A stretch of 18,571 nt of DNA from an uncultured Ruminococcus sp. (GTDB lineage: Bacteria; Bacillota; Clostridia; Oscillospirales; Ruminococcaceae): assembly GCA_937926145.1 (NCBI GenBank), contig CALANW010000067.1, forward strand, positions 1 through 18,571, written 5' to 3'. Shown here piece by piece: positions 6,760 through 13,791 of this stretch (positions are counted from its first letter, which is position 1; every line of letters starts with the position of its first letter). Both the position numbers and the translations under genes were made by a program. The notes beneath the pieces are model-generated. The model was given only the letters and a program-made list of their open reading frames with translations, was not told the origin of the DNA and did not search any database.

Positions 6760-7830
6760 TTATAAAATAATAAGATTTTTTGGTGAGTGTGCAAAGTTAG
6801 TATAGCCGTTTTTTGTGACATAAACACAATCTTCAATGCGAACGCCGAATTTTTCGGGGAGATAAATGCCCGGTTCAACGGTCATAACGACATTTTCGGC
6901 AAGTACTGTGGTATCACGCGTGTTTGCGGCAGGACTTTCGTGTATCTCAAGTCCGACGCTGTGACCAAGACCGTGACCGAATGCTTCACCATAGCCTTTT
7001 TCCGTGATAAGATCACGCGCGCAGGCATCAAGCTCCTTGCAGACAATTCCTGCCTTGACAAAATCAAGACATCTCTGCTGTGCTTCAAGCGTTATCTCAT
7101 AAATTTCGCGCATTTCCGCTGTAGGCTCGCCAACGCAGACAGTTCTCGTCATATCGCTGTGATAGTCGTCAAAAACTGCGCCGAAATCCATCAAAACGAA
7201 CTCGCCCTTTTGAATTTTCTTATCGGACGGAACGCCGTGCGGAACGGAAGTGTTTTTTCCCGCAAGCGCGATAGTATCGAACGAAATTGCCTCCGCACCG
7301 TGGGAAAGCATATAGAAATCGAGCGCCCTTGCAACTTCAAGCTCGGTCGCACCCTCTTTGATAACGTTTTTGAGCGCGTTGTCAAGCGCAGCCTCGGCAA
7401 TATCCTGCGCTTTCTGCATCTTTTCAAGCTCCTCGGCAGTCTTAACACTGCGAAGCTTTGTTATCGCGTCACTCAAAAATCCTGTCGAATCTATCTTGAA
7501 GCCGCCAAGCTTTTCGGCATAAACGGAAAGCTCTGCGACCGTCATGGTTTCGGCTTCAATATAGACCTTTTCCGTGCCGTGCTTTTTGAGCAGATCAATA
7601 AGCTGGCTGTAAAACTTTGTCGAGCGAACGACCTCGCAGTCGGTGACCTTTTCCTTTGCCTTTTCAAAATAGCGGAAGTCGATGAGAAGATACGCCGCAT
7701 CGGGGAAAACGAGAACTGCGCCTGCGGAGGATTTCATTCCGCAGAAATAGCGGCGGTTTATGTCGGATGTGATAAGTGCGCAGTAGCTCTCCTGCGGCAT
7801 TTTTGTGCGAAGCTTTTCAATATTATTCAT
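6760..7830 (-). CDS. pepP: Xaa-Pro aminopeptidase, M24 metallopeptidase family
   Basis: This cytoplasmic peptidase removes N-terminal residues preceding proline. The 356-residue product has an N-terminal creatinase-like domain (about 1-125) and a C-terminal pita-bread domain (about 130-356). All five metal ligands can be seen: D215 (LMDFGA), D226 (SDMTRT), H290 (HGLGHSVGL), E319 (TVEPGIY) and E333 (VRIEDC), with the companion HESP motif. The length matches short Firmicutes YqhT/PepQ-type enzymes. The start ATG overlaps the last codons of aroQ by eight bases, and GGGAG lies eight bases upstream, so translational coupling is likely. The aroQ-pepP-efp order matches yqhS-yqhT-efp of Bacillus subtilis. 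Whether the substrate is a dipeptide or a longer peptide cannot be settled here. Confidence 0.94.
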   Translation of the reverse strand: MNNIEKLRTKMPQESYCALITSDINRRYFCGMKSSAGAVLVFPDAAYLLIDFRYFEKAKEKVTDCEVVRSTKFYSQLIDLLKKHGTEKVYIEAETMTVAELSVYAEKLGGFKIDSTGFLSDAITKLRSVKTAEELEKMQKAQDIAEAALDNALKNVIKEGATELEVARALDFYMLSHGAEAISFDTIALAGKNTSVPHGVPSDKKIQKGEFVLMDFGAVFDDYHSDMTRTVCVGEPTAEMREIYEITLEAQQRCLDFVKAGIVCKELDACARDLITEKGYGEAFGHGLGHSVGLEIHESPAANTRDTTVLAENVVMTVEPGIYLPEKFGVRIEDCVYVTKNGYTNFAHSPKNLIIL

Positions 7831-8263
7831 GGCAATACTCCCAAACTGCCCTCATACCGAGGAAATAACCCATTTTTCCGAAGCCGAATATAGTTCCGCT
7901 GCAAACGGGCGAGATAACGGAAGTGTGACGGAATTCCTCACGCTTTTCAATGTTTGAAATGTGGACTTCGACAACGGGAATTTTCACCGCCTCGATAGCG
8001 TCACGGATAGCGTAGCTGTAATGAGTGTAAGCGCCTGCGTTGATGACGATGCCGCACTTGTCAAGGCGTGCAGCGTGGATCTTGTCGATGATAGCGCCCT
8101 CATGGTTGGACTGGAAGCATTCGCAGCTGTCGAAGCCAAGCTCCTTTGCGAAAGCCTTTATCTCTGCGCAAACGCTGTCGTAGGTGTCGTGACCGTAGAT
8201 ACCCGGTTCACGCTCGCCGAGCAGATTAAGGTTTGGTCCGTTGATTATAAGTATATCTTTCAT
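7823..8263 (-). CDS. aroQ: 3-dehydroquinate dehydratase, type II
   Basis: It converts 3-dehydroquinate to 3-dehydroshikimate, the third step of the shikimate pathway. The 146-residue length is typical of the dodecameric type II enzyme. The N-terminal NGPNLNLLGEREPGIYG motif contains the catalytic Tyr23 and Arg18. SNHEGAIIDKIH, INAGAYTHYSYAIRDA and VEVHISNIEKREEFRH (with the catalytic His) follow in the family order. The start is set by GAGGT at about seven bases. It is the first gene of the aroQ-pepP unit and has a near-consensus promoter at 8318-8346. No other aromatic pathway gene is in the window, so the gene is grouped with pepP and efp rather than with other aro genes. Confidence 0.97.
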   Translation of the reverse strand: MKDILIINGPNLNLLGEREPGIYGHDTYDSVCAEIKAFAKELGFDSCECFQSNHEGAIIDKIHAARLDKCGIVINAGAYTHYSYAIRDAIEAVKIPVVEVHISNIEKREEFRHTSVISPVCSGTIFGFGKMGYFLGMRAVWEYCHE

Positions 8264-8278
8264 TTTTATACCTCGTTT

Positions 8279-8323
8279 TATAAAAAAAATAAGAGCGGAG
8301 AAAATTCCTCCACTCCTATTTTA
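8279..8323 (-). terminator. Intrinsic terminator after the yfhO-like gene, overlapping the aroQ promoter
   Basis: On the minus strand, AATAGGAGTGGAG pairs with CTCCGCTCTTATT (two G-U pairs) around a GAATTTT loop and is followed by eight T residues. It lies directly after the yfhO-like stop codon. The stem overlaps the predicted start of the aroQ transcript. Confidence 0.8.
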
Positions 8324-8346
8324 ATACCAAATCGGGGAAATGTCAA
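8318..8346 (-). promoter_or_regulatory. Near-consensus sigma-A promoter for aroQ
   Basis: On the minus strand, TTGACA (8341-8346) and TAAAAT (8318-8323) are separated by exactly 17 bases. The -35 box overlaps the TGA stop codon of the upstream yfhO-like gene (8343-8345). Confidence 0.82.
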
Positions 8347-10673
8347 TTATCTGTTTTGACGCTCTTTCTGCAAAGCATCATAACCGCAGTATAAACCGCC
8401 AGACCGCCGATGCCGACAGCGGAAAGAGCCGTGCCGATATCCCTTGCTTTTGAATGATATTCAAATCTTATGCTGTGGCTTCCCGACGGGACGGGGACTG
8501 CTGTGAAGCCTATGTTCGCTTTGGATAGCTCTGTTTTTTCGCCGTCGATATATACGGTGAAATTCTCGCTGTACGGTATGCTGAAAAACACAAGCTCGGG
8601 CGTTTCAAGGGTAATCTCGGCGGAAAAGCCGTTCCTGTCGGCTGTGAAGCTTTTGGCATAGTTTTCCCTGCGCTTTGCACACTCCTCGGAAAGCTGTTCA
8701 TCTGTGAGCGCATATATCTCATCTTCGGGAATTTCTTCAAGATATCCCGAAACTGCACTCGTATCGTCCATGACCATCGCTTTGAGCATAATTCTTCTCT
8801 TTACATCGACTTCGAGAGCGTCAAAGCTTTTCCTTGAAATGCAGTAGTCATAACAGAAGCCAATCGGGATAAAGTCGGGATTTTCATAGATATAGTATAT
8901 GCCTTGCTGTTCCTTAAAAATATGCTTATCGGAGAAGTTTGCAAACGCATTTGCATTTGATACAAGTGTTTTTACAGAGCAAAGACATTCGGAAGCATAA
9001 TCGCAGTAGATATTGTAATATTCGAAGCCGAGAGCCTTGCAGTATTCATTTACATAGGGCGAAACGGAGCTGTTGAAGAAGTACAGCGAGCCTTCCCCCC
9101 AGAGAATATTGAAGTTGTCGAACTGGTTTGTGGCGGTGACTCTTTTCCCGTATGAGGTCTCCTCAAGTTCGGGATAGGTCTGCCGCATTTTTACGGCAGT
9201 ATCGGGCAGGCGGTTTTCACCCATACCGTAGAGCAGGGTGGTCTCAGTCAGAACGAACGCCGCACCGATAACAAGCACAGCTATTTTTTTCGGATAGTTT
9301 TCGTCCCTTTTCACGATGAAGATCATAATCCCCGTGATGATAAGTCCTGCGGCGGTAAGTCCGAGGTTTGTCCACTTCTGCGAGTCGCTGTAATAAGCGC
9401 CGGTTTCCCAGAGCGAAAGCTTTTCCATTGGGAAGATGAGTGTAAAAACAGCTATCGCGATAATGGCCGCTCCGTTTATGACAATGCCGAGTCTGAACTT
9501 TTCGGGCGAATTTTCGAGTGCGAGAGCTGTCATCACCGACATTATAAGCACCGGCGTGAACATCCACCTTGCATAATATGTAGTTCTTCCGAGAGAAAAA
9601 ATGCTGTTTAGTATGGGAATGAATGCTATGACAAAGCATATCGCAACAAGCTTTTTCTGCCAGCTTTTTTTGTGTGTGCAAAAGTAAGCGACAACACCCG
9701 ACATTCCGAATAAAGGAATATACATAGCCTGCGATGACCACCTCGAACCCTCAGGATATTCGCCCCTGAAATCGGGGAAAACATTGGTATAACCCTGAGT
9801 ATCGGGGATTGTGAACATTGACTGCAGGATCCTTGCATACCGCCATGGAGTTCCATAGAAAATCGCTTGCATGATATTACTAAGTGAATATGACTCGCCG
9901 AAACGCGGACTGTCCAGAGTGCATACTACTGCAGGAACAAGAACAATGCCTGCGGCGGCTGTTCCAAGCAGAGCTTCCGCTCCAAGGCAGAAAAAATCCT
10001 TTGCTCCGATTCGAAACGTTTTGTCCGTGAGCCGCACAAGAAAATAAATAATAACAAATATCACTTCGATAACGAACAGATAGTAATTTGTCAGTGCGCA
10101 TAAAGCAACAGCCAAGCCGAACTGACCTCTGTGCTTTTCTGTTACCGCTGCTTCAAGCGCATAAAGCAGGAGAGGAAAGAACGCTATCCCGTCCATATAA
10201 TGGAACACAAGATTTGTCATCTGATATCCCGAAAAGGTGTAAAGCATCGATGCTGTCAGCGCATAGCAAGGCTCTTTGCAGAAACGTGAAGCGTACAGAT
10301 ACCCGTTGACACCGCATACACCAAGCTTCAGCGCAATAAGGAACGGCACGGCATATATGACAGCTTTTTGCGGAATAAGCACGGTGATAAGAGTGAACGG
10401 ACTGAACAGGTTGTAAAAGCTGTAAGCGTCAAGAAAGTCCATTCCCAAGCCTGCGTAAAAATCATACTGCGGAACAGTCATTTCGCCTAAAATTTGGCGC
10501 AGATAGACGAGAAACGGCACTTGCTGGGATTCAAAATCGCCGTAAAAATAGAATAAAAATCCGTTTTCTGCGGCATAGGGCAGTGCGGAAAGCAGGAACA
10601 CCGCCGCACCTGTCAGAAAAGCGATAAGGCAGTATTTTGCGGTCACACGTTTTGGTTCTGAAAGACTGTGCAA
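8343..10673 (-). CDS. YfhO-family multi-spanning membrane protein (GT-C-like)
   Basis: The 776-residue product has about a dozen membrane segments, from residue 14 to about 480, then a large extracytoplasmic domain and a last helix near residues 745-768. The C-terminal block VYIDGEKTELSKANIGFTAVPVPSG followed by IRFEYHSKARDIGTALS is the recurring end of YfhO proteins. YfhO in B. subtilis helps glycosylate lipoteichoic acid with sugars delivered on undecaprenyl phosphate, so an envelope glycosyltransferase role is the best guess. The start is a TTG at 10671-10673, eight bases after GGAGGT; no ATG is better placed. The gene has its own promoter and a hairpin leader (10705-10741), and an aroQ promoter overlaps its stop codon. 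Confidence 0.88.
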   Translation of the reverse strand: MHSLSEPKRVTAKYCLIAFLTGAAVFLLSALPYAAENGFLFYFYGDFESQQVPFLVYLRQILGEMTVPQYDFYAGLGMDFLDAYSFYNLFSPFTLITVLIPQKAVIYAVPFLIALKLGVCGVNGYLYASRFCKEPCYALTASMLYTFSGYQMTNLVFHYMDGIAFFPLLLYALEAAVTEKHRGQFGLAVALCALTNYYLFVIEVIFVIIYFLVRLTDKTFRIGAKDFFCLGAEALLGTAAAGIVLVPAVVCTLDSPRFGESYSLSNIMQAIFYGTPWRYARILQSMFTIPDTQGYTNVFPDFRGEYPEGSRWSSQAMYIPLFGMSGVVAYFCTHKKSWQKKLVAICFVIAFIPILNSIFSLGRTTYYARWMFTPVLIMSVMTALALENSPEKFRLGIVINGAAIIAIAVFTLIFPMEKLSLWETGAYYSDSQKWTNLGLTAAGLIITGIMIFIVKRDENYPKKIAVLVIGAAFVLTETTLLYGMGENRLPDTAVKMRQTYPELEETSYGKRVTATNQFDNFNILWGEGSLYFFNSSVSPYVNEYCKALGFEYYNIYCDYASECLCSVKTLVSNANAFANFSDKHIFKEQQGIYYIYENPDFIPIGFCYDYCISRKSFDALEVDVKRRIMLKAMVMDDTSAVSGYLEEIPEDEIYALTDEQLSEECAKRRENYAKSFTADRNGFSAEITLETPELVFFSIPYSENFTVYIDGEKTELSKANIGFTAVPVPSGSHSIRFEYHSKARDIGTALSAVGIGGLAVYTAVMMLCRKSVKTDN

Positions 10674-10704
10674 ATTATTTACCTCCAGGCAGCTTTTTTT
10701 AGGA

Positions 10705-10741
10705 AAAAGCCGATCAAAGCAAAACGATTTGATCGGCTTTT
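10705..10741 (-). terminator. Terminator-like hairpin in the yfhO-like leader
   Basis: Arms AAAAGCCGATCAAA and TTTGATCGGCTTTT form a perfect 14-bp stem with a nine-base loop, followed by TTCC and then seven T residues on the minus strand. It can terminate the upstream lipoprotein transcript. It also lies between the yfhO-like promoter (10746-10774) and the ribosome binding site, so it may act as an attenuator. Its sequence resembles the hairpin at 11960-11988. Confidence 0.8.
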
Positions 10742-10745
10742 ACTT

Positions 10746-10774
10746 AGTATATCATAGATACTGTCATTTGTCAC
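10746..10774 (-). promoter_or_regulatory. Extended -10 promoter for the yfhO-like gene
   Basis: On the minus strand, GTGACA (10769-10774) and TATACT (10746-10751) are 17 bases apart, with TGA directly before the -10 box (extended -10). Transcription should start a few bases before the 14-bp hairpin. Confidence 0.68.
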
Positions 10775-10794
10775 CATATTTTAGGGAAAAACAA

Positions 10795-11937
10795 TTAATT
10801 CCAAAGATCAAACCTGTCAACTCTCCAGCCGTCCTCGGTGTTTTTCATCACATAATGATAATCATCGTTAAAGCTTACATCATAAGGGCTGTCAGGGTGA
10901 CAGCTTATAACGACTGCCTTGAATTCGACCGTGTTTTCATCTGACGAAACGGGGATAAAGCAGTGGTCAAAGTAAAAAATATCAGTACCGCGTGCGCCGT
11001 CCTCGAGCAAAAATTCTCCGTCCTCGCCGATATAATTCTTTGCAAGTTCATCTGTAAGTTCTTTTGTAAAAACGCCGTAAAGCATCTCCATGAAATCATC
11101 GGTAGTGTGCGTTTCGGCATAGCTCTGCGACATAAAATGCTCCGCCCAGAACCAGTCCCCCATAACGCCCGAAGCCTGCGCAAAAATATGCCGCTGTTCA
11201 TCGTTCAGAAATGTCGGTGCGTAAACGTCATATTCATAGGTGAGTATATTTCCGTTTTCGTCCGTGCCGGGGTAATTTTCCTGCGTGTGCTTTTCGGAGT
11301 AAAGTCCGCAGTTGTCTATGAAAAACTTAAATTCCGACTTTTCTCCGCCGAAATTAACGACCGTGCGGTAAATGCCCGACTCGCAGGCGGAATAATCGAA
11401 ATCCGCCGATTTCAGAAGATAATCGGTCTTGTGCAAAGGCTCAACGGTGAGGTCGATGTTCAGAGTGTCCGAACCGTCGGCAAAATTCATCGGAGCGCCG
11501 TCCGAGTCACGCACTATCTGTATGCTGTCAACGGTCACAGGCTCATCTGTGTAGTTGGAGAAAGCGAAAATAAGCTCCTTGCGGTAGTTCCATTCGCCGT
11601 CGTAATGATAATCGTGCATAACGTCACCATCGCGACATTCCCAAGTGTCAACACGGCTCTTTTCGCTGTCTTGACTTATGCTCGGCTGAACAAAATATAC
11701 AAGTCCCTCCTCAGGATTGCCCGTGTCGTATTCGTCGGAAGTTTCCTCGGTTGTTTCCTCGGGTTCGGATTCGGTAATTTCAGTTTCAGCTTCGGTTTCG
11801 GCGGTCGTGGTTTCGCTTGTTTCGACAGTTGTTTCGGAAACGCTTGTTATAGTTTCGTCCGAAGTGGTCGAGGTGTTTCCGCAGGCTGTCAAACACAAAG
11901 CGGAAAGAATTATTGCCGCATATTTTCTGTAACTCAT
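10795..11937 (-). CDS. Two-domain lipoprotein of unknown function
   Basis: The start at 11937 is chosen because GGGGG lies about ten bases upstream and the protein then begins with a normal signal peptide ending in LTAC (Cys19). The upstream 52 codons of the open frame are repeat and leader sequence. The 380-residue product has a Thr/Ser/Glu-rich linker (about 20-70), then a beta-rich region (about 90-200, with ELIFAFSNYTDEPVTVDSIQIV) that resembles an immunoglobulin-like fold. A helical-plus-beta domain ends with TEDGWRVDRFDLWN, a C-terminus like that of NTF2/SnoaL-type folds. I do not recognise a named family. It has its own promoter (12005-12032) and a leader hairpin related to that of the neighbouring yfhO-like gene, which hints at common control. 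Confidence 0.85.
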   Translation of the reverse strand: MSYRKYAAIILSALCLTACGNTSTTSDETITSVSETTVETSETTTAETEAETEITESEPEETTEETSDEYDTGNPEEGLVYFVQPSISQDSEKSRVDTWECRDGDVMHDYHYDGEWNYRKELIFAFSNYTDEPVTVDSIQIVRDSDGAPMNFADGSDTLNIDLTVEPLHKTDYLLKSADFDYSACESGIYRTVVNFGGEKSEFKFFIDNCGLYSEKHTQENYPGTDENGNILTYEYDVYAPTFLNDEQRHIFAQASGVMGDWFWAEHFMSQSYAETHTTDDFMEMLYGVFTKELTDELAKNYIGEDGEFLLEDGARGTDIFYFDHCFIPVSSDENTVEFKAVVISCHPDSPYDVSFNDDYHYVMKNTEDGWRVDRFDLWN

Positions 11938-11959
11938 AATGTCATACCCCCATATAAAA

Positions 11960-11988
11960 AGCCGACCAAAGCAATGCAATGGTCGGCT
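11960..11988 (-). terminator. Terminator-like hairpin in the lipoprotein leader
   Basis: On the minus strand, AGCCGACCA and TGGTCGGCT form a nine-bp stem around an 11-base loop and are followed by TTTTT. It lies between the promoter (12005-12032) and the ribosome binding site of the lipoprotein gene. It shares the GCCGAYCA stem and a TTGCTTTG segment with the hairpin at 10705-10741. Confidence 0.75.
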
Positions 11989-12004
11989 GTGCTTTGTAAC
12001 TATA

Positions 12005-12032
12005 ATTATACAATATTCTGCTGAAATAGCAA
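12005..12032 (-). promoter_or_regulatory. Promoter for the two-domain lipoprotein gene
   Basis: On the minus strand, a perfect TATAAT (12005-12010) follows TTGCTA (12027-12032) with a 16-base spacer. Start of transcription would fall near 11998, leaving a leader of about 60 bases that contains the hairpin at 11960-11988. Confidence 0.65.
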
Positions 12033-12035
12033 TTA

Positions 12036-12206
12036 GCAGGGAAGCCCCTGCGGGCAGTTCGGCAGGGAAGCCCCTGTGGGCGGTTCGCGCCACGCTCCGC
12101 TTTGCTGCGCTTGTTTGCGTTGGAAATCAGTTTGTGTTCGCGAATAAAGTTTGTTTGACAGTCGGGTATTTTACAAGGTATGCAGGAAAGTCCTTGTGGG
12201 CAATTT
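12036..12206. repeat. Three copies of a ~25-bp hairpin repeat
   Basis: Units at 12036-12060, 12062-12086 and 12182-12206 share the pattern GCAGGRAAGYCCYTGYGGGC followed by RRTTYG. In each, the first part can fold (GCAGGG with CCCTGC in the first unit). The first two are adjacent and the third is about 95 bases away and more diverged. They lie in the gap between the endonuclease IV-like gene and the lipoprotein promoter. Nothing else was recognised between 12087 and 12181. Confidence 0.7.
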
Positions 12207-12237
12207 GCGTCTGCAAAAAGAGTTTGCTAAAAGCTTA

Positions 12238-13104
12238 TCACAAAAGGCTCTCGTAATAATCTTTCATCGTCTTAGCGTCCTCGGTCTGCGTTCCGTCACT
12301 TTCGCAGATAAATGTCGGCGCAAGGTTTTTCTTCGCAACAAGCTCCATAAGCGGCTCGAACTGCGGACCGTAAACAGTGTCGGCAAAGGTCAGATGCTTC
12401 TTTTCGCCGCCCTTTTCGGTGTATTCTATCTTGGAGAAGTGCGAATGGAAACATTTCAGACGCTCACTGCCGAGTTCGTTCTCTATCGTGTCAAGAATCT
12501 TTTCATAGTCGGACTTGTCCTTGATAGAACCAAAGGTGCGCGCGTTGAGATGTCCGAAATCGATGCAGGGGATAAAGCTTTCATCGATCTTGCAAAGCTC
12601 CATAACTTCGTGCAGATCGCCAAGCTGATTTATTTTTCCCATAGTTTCGGGACAGCAGCGGATATTTTCAAGTCCCTGCGCAACGAGTTCTTCACGCGCA
12701 AGCTTCATTGTGTTTTTCGCAAGTTCAAGTGCTTCTTCTCGCGTCATCTTCGAGCAAGAACCGCTGTGGATAACGATCCTGTCGCCGCCCATAGCGTTCA
12801 CAGCCTTTGCCGAAGCTAAAATGTAGTTCACCGAGTTAAGACGCTTTTCTTCCTCAACGCTCGAAAGCGAGATAAAGTAAGGCGCATGAACGGAAACGCT
12901 TATGCCTGCATTTCGCAGAGCTGCACCTATTTCCTTGGCGCTCTCCTCGGAAACGCGAACGCCCTGACCGCACTGGTATTCAAAGTGGTTCAAGCCGAAT
13001 TTTGTGAGATATTCGCCGAGCTGAACGGATTTTTTATAACCCATTTCCTTAAAGCTTTTGGCAGCACCCGCAGGTCCGAATTTTGCTTTTATATCATTTG
13101 ACAT
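12238..13104 (-). CDS. Endonuclease IV-like TIM-barrel protein
   Basis: The 288-residue product matches the AP endonuclease 2 (xylose isomerase-like TIM barrel) superfamily and is close in length to Nfo. Metal-ligand positions of Nfo can be found: H73 (SVHAPY), H113 (IVIHSG), E153 (PETMG), D182 and H185 (CIDFGH), H222 (HSHFSK) and E268 (ICESDG). The Asp of the usual DxH pair is not present; the region reads EKKHLTFAD. Nfo cuts DNA at abasic sites using three zinc ions, so this protein could be a true nuclease or a paralogue with two metals. The start follows AAAGGA by nine bases, and a promoter lies at 13146-13174. It is a single gene. Confidence 0.83.
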   Translation of the reverse strand: MSNDIKAKFGPAGAAKSFKEMGYKKSVQLGEYLTKFGLNHFEYQCGQGVRVSEESAKEIGAALRNAGISVSVHAPYFISLSSVEEEKRLNSVNYILASAKAVNAMGGDRIVIHSGSCSKMTREEALELAKNTMKLAREELVAQGLENIRCCPETMGKINQLGDLHEVMELCKIDESFIPCIDFGHLNARTFGSIKDKSDYEKILDTIENELGSERLKCFHSHFSKIEYTEKGGEKKHLTFADTVYGPQFEPLMELVAKKNLAPTFICESDGTQTEDAKTMKDYYESLL

Positions 13105-13145
13105 TTTTTTAGTCCTTTCGTAAAACGAGGTTTATTTACACTATT

Positions 13146-13174
13146 ATTTTAATAGATATAGCTTGGTTAGTCAA
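13146..13174 (-). promoter_or_regulatory. Sigma-A promoter for the endonuclease IV-like gene
   Basis: On the minus strand, TTGACT (13169-13174) and TAAAAT (13146-13151) are separated by 17 bases, about 42 bases before the start codon. Confidence 0.78.
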
Positions 13175-13188
13175 GGGGAATTTTGAAT

Positions 13189-13430
13189 TAATTCGGAATT
13201 AGAAATGCGGAATTCGGAATTATTTTTGCTCCGCAAATTTACGGCGCAAACTGAATTCCCGTAGGGGCGGATCCTATATCTGCCCGTTGCAAGAATGGCA
13301 TTTTACCCGAAAAATTCTGTAGGGGACGGGTCGCCCGTTCCGTGGAAATTCCGTTTTTCGGACGTGACTTGTCGGGCGTACCGTTGTGTGGAATGGGCGG
13401 ATATGCAATCCGCCACTACCGAAAATCGCA
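13189..13430. repeat. Interspersed repeat, copy B
   Basis: Same module order as copy A: AATTCGGAATT arm with AATGCGGAATTCGGAATTATTT, then GTAGGGGCGGATCC-TATATCTGCCCG (13261-13286), TGTAGGGGACGGGTCGCCCGTTCC (13319-13341), and a single inverted GGGCGGATATGCAATCCGCCACTAC (13395-13419). The inverted second module is missing or degraded. Open frames across this stretch are short, differ between copies and have no ribosome binding sites, so I do not call a gene. Confidence 0.8.
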
Positions 13431-13542
13431 GTTTTTCCTTGCATATCCCACAGCTGTTCGCATCGCCGTTCAAACGTTGTCGGCTTAAAACGCTCGTCGC
13501 TTTGCTCCTCACGTTTATTCGCCGAGGATAGTTTGTTTAAGG

Positions 13543-13632
13543 AAAACAGAATGGCGCAATTCACATTTTATAGGTTTACGGAACTGATTTCTCACGTTCT
13601 GTTTTACCTTTTTGTGTGAATTGCGCCTTTTT
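13543..13632 (+). other. Structured element with interleaved inverted repeats
   Basis: GGCGCAATTCACA (13553-13565) is the exact reverse complement of 13615-13627, which is followed by TTTTT. AAAACAGAA (13543-13551) is the exact reverse complement of TTCTGTTTT (13597-13605). The two pairs are interleaved rather than nested, so the RNA could form a pseudoknot or two alternative folds. No gene or clear promoter was found beside it. Between 13431 and 13542 I see nothing recognisable apart from repeat-like sequence. Confidence 0.55.
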
Positions 13633-13689
13633 AACTGTTGGTGATTACGCTGTTGCGGTAATACTTTTAGCTGTTAGTTTAAGGTGTTT

Positions 13690-13749
13690 CGCTCTCTGCG
13701 GAGAGCGACCAAGGGCTTTGCCCTCTGGACACCCACCACCCTTTAAAAA
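13690..13749. repeat. Tandem hairpin repeat element
   Basis: CGCTCTC-TGCG-GAGAGCG (13690-13707) is followed at once by AGGGC-TTT-GCCCT (13712-13724) and the tail CTGGACACCCACCACCCTTT. From memory, similar GC-rich hairpin pairs recur in gene-free DNA of gut Firmicutes. It may also serve as a terminator region for the substrate-binding protein gene, though no long T-run follows. Confidence 0.5.
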
Positions 13750-13791
13750 GCGTGGACGTAAACTTTAGTTTTTGTTAAGCCGAACTTTTTC

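Noticed and set aside
6787..7893. Long open frame of 368 codons opposite pepP
   Set aside because: It is the complement of a well-supported M24 peptidase; no ribosome binding site, no recognisable domain, Cys- and Phe-rich composition typical of antisense frames.
10963..12024. Long open frame of 353 codons opposite the two-domain lipoprotein
   Set aside because: It is an antisense shadow of a gene with signal peptide, lipobox and promoter; its own sequence shows low-complexity Phe/Gly/Ser stretches mirrored from the Glu/Thr linker.
13274..13564. Open frame of 96 codons on the minus strand
   Set aside because: It runs through repeat copy B and its flank, has no ribosome binding site, and its sequence reflects the repeat modules; similar translations recur wherever such repeats occur.
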